A DNA stretch of 8,177 bases from JACCUZ01 sp038246575 (GTDB lineage Bacteria; Actinomycetota; Actinomycetes; JACCUZ01). Position numbers and translations under genes: made by a program. The notes under the pieces are model-generated. The model worked only from the letters and a program-made list of their open reading frames with translations. It was not told where the DNA came from and searched no databases. Location of the stretch: positions 1-8,177 of the forward strand of contig JBBRVU010000183.1 in assembly GCA_038246575.1 (NCBI GenBank), given 5' to 3'. Below, piece after piece: positions 6,329 to 8,177 of the stretch (position 1 is its first letter; each line of letters opens with the position of its first letter).

Positions 6329-6376
6329 TCAGTTGACACCGCGCAGTGGTGTGTGGAGACTGGGCGTGTCAACTGA
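6329..6376. promoter_or_regulatory. Inverted-repeat operator / divergent promoter of the integration module
   Basis: TCAGTTGACAC (6329-6339) and GTGTCAACTGA (6366-6376) are perfect reverse complements, 26 bases apart. Each arm is itself a small dyad (TCAnnTGA) and contains a consensus -35 hexamer: TTGACA at 6333-6338 on the plus strand and at 6372-6367 on the minus strand. For the plus strand a weak -10, GAGACT (6356-6361), falls 17 bases after the hexamer. The region lies between the regulator and the 61-residue gene, about 50 bases from the regulator start. This fits paired operators overlapping divergent promoters; binding by the adjacent regulator is inference. Confidence 0.7.
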
Positions 6377-6393
6377 TGTGGACGCTCGCAACT

Positions 6394-6399
6394 AGGAGG
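6394..6399 (+). promoter_or_regulatory. Ribosome binding site of the 61-residue gene
   Basis: AGGAGG, followed by more G residues, lies 10 bases before the ATG at 6410. It is the only strong ribosome site of the three-gene operon. The two downstream genes use ATGA overlaps and appear to depend on coupled translation from this site. Confidence 0.75.
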
Positions 6400-6409
6400 G
6401 GGGACGGCC

Positions 6410-6595
6410 ATGAGCAAGTACGACGAGCTCGTGCGCTCGCTGATCGTCGAGCGGTTCACCCCCATGGTGCGCTGGGGCGTGACTCGACGCGATGACGCGC
6501 TCGCAGTGGACTTGGCGGACACAGCCATAGGCGGGGTGCCACGACGGGTGGAGAGGCCACGAGCCAAATCCGAGGCTGCCGAGCCTCAGCGATGA
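6410..6595 (+). CDS. Small hypothetical protein heading the excisionase/integrase operon
   Basis: A 61-residue protein, MSKYDELVRSLIVERFTPMV at its start, with a charged, probably helical N-terminal half and a basic, proline-rich tail. I do not recognise a family. Evidence that it is real: a strong ribosome site, a position directly behind the divergent control region, and a stop codon that overlaps the excisionase start as ATGA (6592-6595). By position it could be a small regulator or accessory factor of integration, comparable to the short genes before xis in actinomycete elements. Nothing in the sequence proves that. It has no cysteine pairs or membrane segment. Confidence 0.7.
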   Translation: MSKYDELVRSLIVERFTPMVRWGVTRRDDALAVDLADTAIGGVPRRVERPRAKSEAAEPQR

Positions 6596-6807
6596 CCCGG
6601 CCCGCAATGACGATCACTGGCGACCAGTTGAGATCGCTGCCCCCGGTGGTGGACGTACCCACCGCGGCAGCCGTTCTCGGCATCGGACGTACCGCCGCGT
6701 ACGAGCTGATCCGGACGGGCAGCTGGCCCACGCCGACCCTACGTCTCGGCAAGTTGATCCGCGTCCCGACGGCCCCGCTACTTGAACTGGTGGGGGTGAA
6801 CCGATGA
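6592..6807 (+). CDS. xis: Excisionase / recombination directionality factor, MerR-like helix-turn-helix
   Basis: A 71-residue winged-helix DNA-binding protein of the excisionase family (helix_turn_helix_17 type). The core is VDVPTAAAVLGIGRTAAYELIRTGSWPTPTLRLGKLIRVPTAPLLELV (about 20-67, quoted as family pattern): the AAxxLGIxRxxxYxLxRxG recognition helices, then the wing with RLGxxxRVP. Such proteins bend DNA at the attachment site and steer the integrase toward excision. The gene overlaps its neighbours by ATGA at both ends (6592-6595 and 6804-6807), so the three genes form one translationally coupled operon. The first ATG is used because of the overlap; a second in-frame ATG at 6607 would cost five residues. 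The partner integrase is frameshifted, so the protein may now lack a function here. Confidence 0.88.
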   Translation: MTRPAMTITGDQLRSLPPVVDVPTAAAVLGIGRTAAYELIRTGSWPTPTLRLGKLIRVPTAPLLELVGVNR

Positions 6808-8074
6808 GGGAAGGCTCGATCAGCCAACGACACCTCCGATCGTGCCCGCGCGATGAGAGCGGCGGACTGCTGCCGCACCGCTGTCGCGGCAACTGGGGCT
6901 TCACGATCGAGGGGCCGCGAGGAGGCGATGGGAAGCGGCGACAGCTGCACCGCGGTGGATTCCGCTCGAAGCGTGACGCGCAGGCAGCACTTGCGGAAGA
7001 GCTCGCTCTACAACGCGCGGGCTTGGCCGACGTCCGGGGCTTGACCGTTGCGGCGTACCTGGAGCAGTGGCTGGCCGGCAAGCGCCGGCTGCGCGCAACG
7101 ACGCGGCGGAACTACGCCACGCACCTGAGGAGATACCTGAGCCCGGGCATCGGCGGGCTGAGGCTCTCCGATCTGAGGCCTCACCACATTGATGCCTTCT
7201 ACGGCGACCTCTTGGCCGGGCGCTACGCCGGTGCCACCGCAGCGACGGTGCACCACGTGCACCGGACCCTGCGATCTGCCTTGAACACGGCAGTGAAGCG
7301 TCGACTTATCCCCTGGAACCCGGCGCAGCACGTGGAGCTTCCCGAACACCAAAGGCCCAGGTCCTCGGTCTGGACGGCGGACGACCTCCGCCTGTTCCTC
7401 GACAGCTGCGTCGATGACCGGCTAGCCGACGGCTAGCCGCGCTGTTCCACCTCATCGCACTCACGGGCCTGCGACGCGGCGAGGCGATCGGCCTCCACTG
7501 GGAAGACGTCGATCTCAAACGACGACACCTGGTCGTCCGAGCGCAGGTCACCGACGCCGGCGACGGACCTCGCCTCGGCACACCGAAGACAGCGGCCGGC
7601 ACCCGCGTCGTAGCGATCGACACCGGGACAGCCCAGGTGCTGCATCGCCACGCGGAGCAGCAAGATCGGGAACGTGTGAGCTGGGGCGCGGCATGGCAGG
7701 ACCTCGGCCTGGTCTTCACGAGGGCCGACGGCAGCCTGCTCCGGCCCGACGCCGTGACACATCGGTTCGCTCAACTCGTGGATCGGGCTCCCGTTCCCAA
7801 GATCCGCCTCCACGACCTGAGGCACACGCACGCCAGTCTCGCCCTGTCCGCGGGCGTTGATCTGAAGGTCGTCAGCGATCGGCTTGGGCACTCGACGACC
7901 GCGATCACGGCCGACCTGTACACGCATGTGGTGCCATCGGTGGCGCGGCAGGCTGCCGAGTCGATCGCGGGAGTCATCCCGCTCGCTCGTTCGGGGCGCA
8001 GGCACGATGTGACCCCCGTGTTACCCCGCCGCGACCTCCCTGTGCGTCAGGCTGAGGTGAGACACCCCGGGTAG
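6804..8074 (+). pseudogene. int: Tyrosine integrase of an actinomycete integrative element, disrupted by an 11-bp duplication
   Basis: The first part (6804-7436, 210 residues) holds an arm-binding N-terminus (about 28-75, GNWGFTIEGPRGG onward) and the SAM-like core-binding domain (about 80-180). It stops at a TAG just after DDRLADG. The second part continues in another frame from about 7433 to a stop at 8074. It carries all catalytic residues: Arg in ALTGLRRGEA, Lys in GTPKTAAGTR, the HDLRHTH box, LGHSTTA, and the Tyr in ADLYTHV. The frame is lost through a tandem duplication at 7419-7439. Deleting one 11-base copy gives a continuous 419-residue protein, the normal size for these integrases. 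The start ATG overlaps the xis stop. The C-terminal part could be made separately from the GTG at 7637, but would lack the catalytic arginine. A sequencing error is unlikely to add a clean 11-base duplicate, though it should be checked. Confidence 0.9.
7419..7439. repeat. Tandem duplicate of palindrome CGGCTAGCCG that breaks the integrase
   Basis: CGGCTAGCCG occurs at 7419-7428 and again at 7430-7439, with a single A between. Each copy is a perfect 10-bp palindrome. One copy is the expected coding sequence for Arg-Leu-Ala; the second adds 11 bases in total and brings TAG (7434-7436) into frame. Replication slippage at a hairpin is the simplest origin. A transposon excision footprint (9-bp target duplicate ggctagccg plus two bases) is an alternative. 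Confidence 0.9.
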
Positions 8075-8089
8075 GGTCTGCTCCCTTCA

Positions 8090-8109
8090 AGAACAGGGCG
8101 AGAACAGGG
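8090..8109 (+). repeat. Short direct repeat agaacaggg downstream of the integrase
   Basis: agaacaggg occurs at 8090-8098 and 8101-8109, an 11-base period, directly after the integrase stop where attachment sites of such elements usually lie. It may be a pair of protein-binding sites or chance. No tRNA 3' end, the usual attachment target, is visible beside it. Confidence 0.4.
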
Positions 8110-8124
8110 TTGATCACGTTGACG

Positions 8125-8177
8125 ATGACCAGTACGGACCTGCACCCGGTGGTGCCGGTCGATGATGGGGCCGTGGG
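8125..8177 (+). CDS. Possible start of a gene running off the right edge (partial)
   Basis: From the ATG at 8125 the frame is open to the window end and reads MTSTDLHPVVPVDDGAV. An in-frame TTG at 8119 has AGGG about nine to ten bases upstream and would add two residues. Third positions are mostly G or C. With 17 codons no family can be assigned. Confidence 0.35.
   Translation, partial: MTSTDLHPVVPVDDGAV

Noticed and set aside
7419..7439. Programmed frameshift in the integrase
   Set aside because: There is no slippery heptamer or downstream stimulatory structure of the usual kind, and the disruption is fully explained by an exact 11-base duplication.
8075..8125. tRNA 3' end as attachment target after the integrase
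   Set aside because: No T-loop consensus (GTTCGAnTC) or acceptor-stem pairing is visible in this stretch.

Overview
The window is GC-rich (roughly 70%) with strong G/C bias at third codon positions. It carries an EspR-like XRE regulator and an excisionase/integrase module of the kind seen in actinomycete integrative elements. This points to an actinobacterial chromosome, plausibly of the Pseudonocardia/Saccharopolyspora/Mycobacterium side; the genus is inference. I see no tRNA, rRNA or CRISPR array.

Layout. (1) 1-2885: ordinary metabolic genes. A zinc-independent MDR-family NAD(P)-dependent oxidoreductase (minus) is separated by about 630 non-coding bases from a divergent dihydrofolate-reductase-like (RibD C-terminal domain) protein (plus). 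(2) 2886-3452: a second, different RibD_C protein on the minus strand, convergent with the first. (3) 3453-5767: a compact island. It has an array of three 13-bp boxes (consensus accatgccgccgt) separated by short hairpins, a complete XerC/D-like tyrosine recombinase, a Mrr-type restriction endonuclease, and a further box-hairpin-box unit in the same orientation after the nuclease gene. (4) 5768-8074: a second mobile-element module. An EspR-like regulator (minus) diverges from a tightly coupled operon (plus) of a 61-residue unknown protein, an excisionase and a tyrosine integrase. The genes overlap by ATGA. The divergent control region holds an 11-bp inverted repeat, each arm containing a consensus TTGACA. 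(5) 8075-8177: short direct repeats and probably the beginning of another gene.

The integrase at 6804-8074 is broken. An 11-bp tandem duplication of the palindrome CGGCTAGCCG (7419-7439) shifts the frame and creates an amber stop. Deleting one copy restores a continuous 419-residue protein with all catalytic residues. The element at the right is therefore probably immobile, unless another recombinase acts for it.

The most noteworthy part is the recombinase + Mrr island, bracketed by same-orientation box-hairpin-box repeats. The hairpin stems differ in sequence but keep pairing, including one compensatory base-pair change, so the structure itself seems to be selected. This could be the recombination site family of the adjacent recombinase carrying a restriction (defence) gene as cargo. 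It could also be a dispersed REP-like repeat that happens to lie there. The sequence alone does not decide between them.
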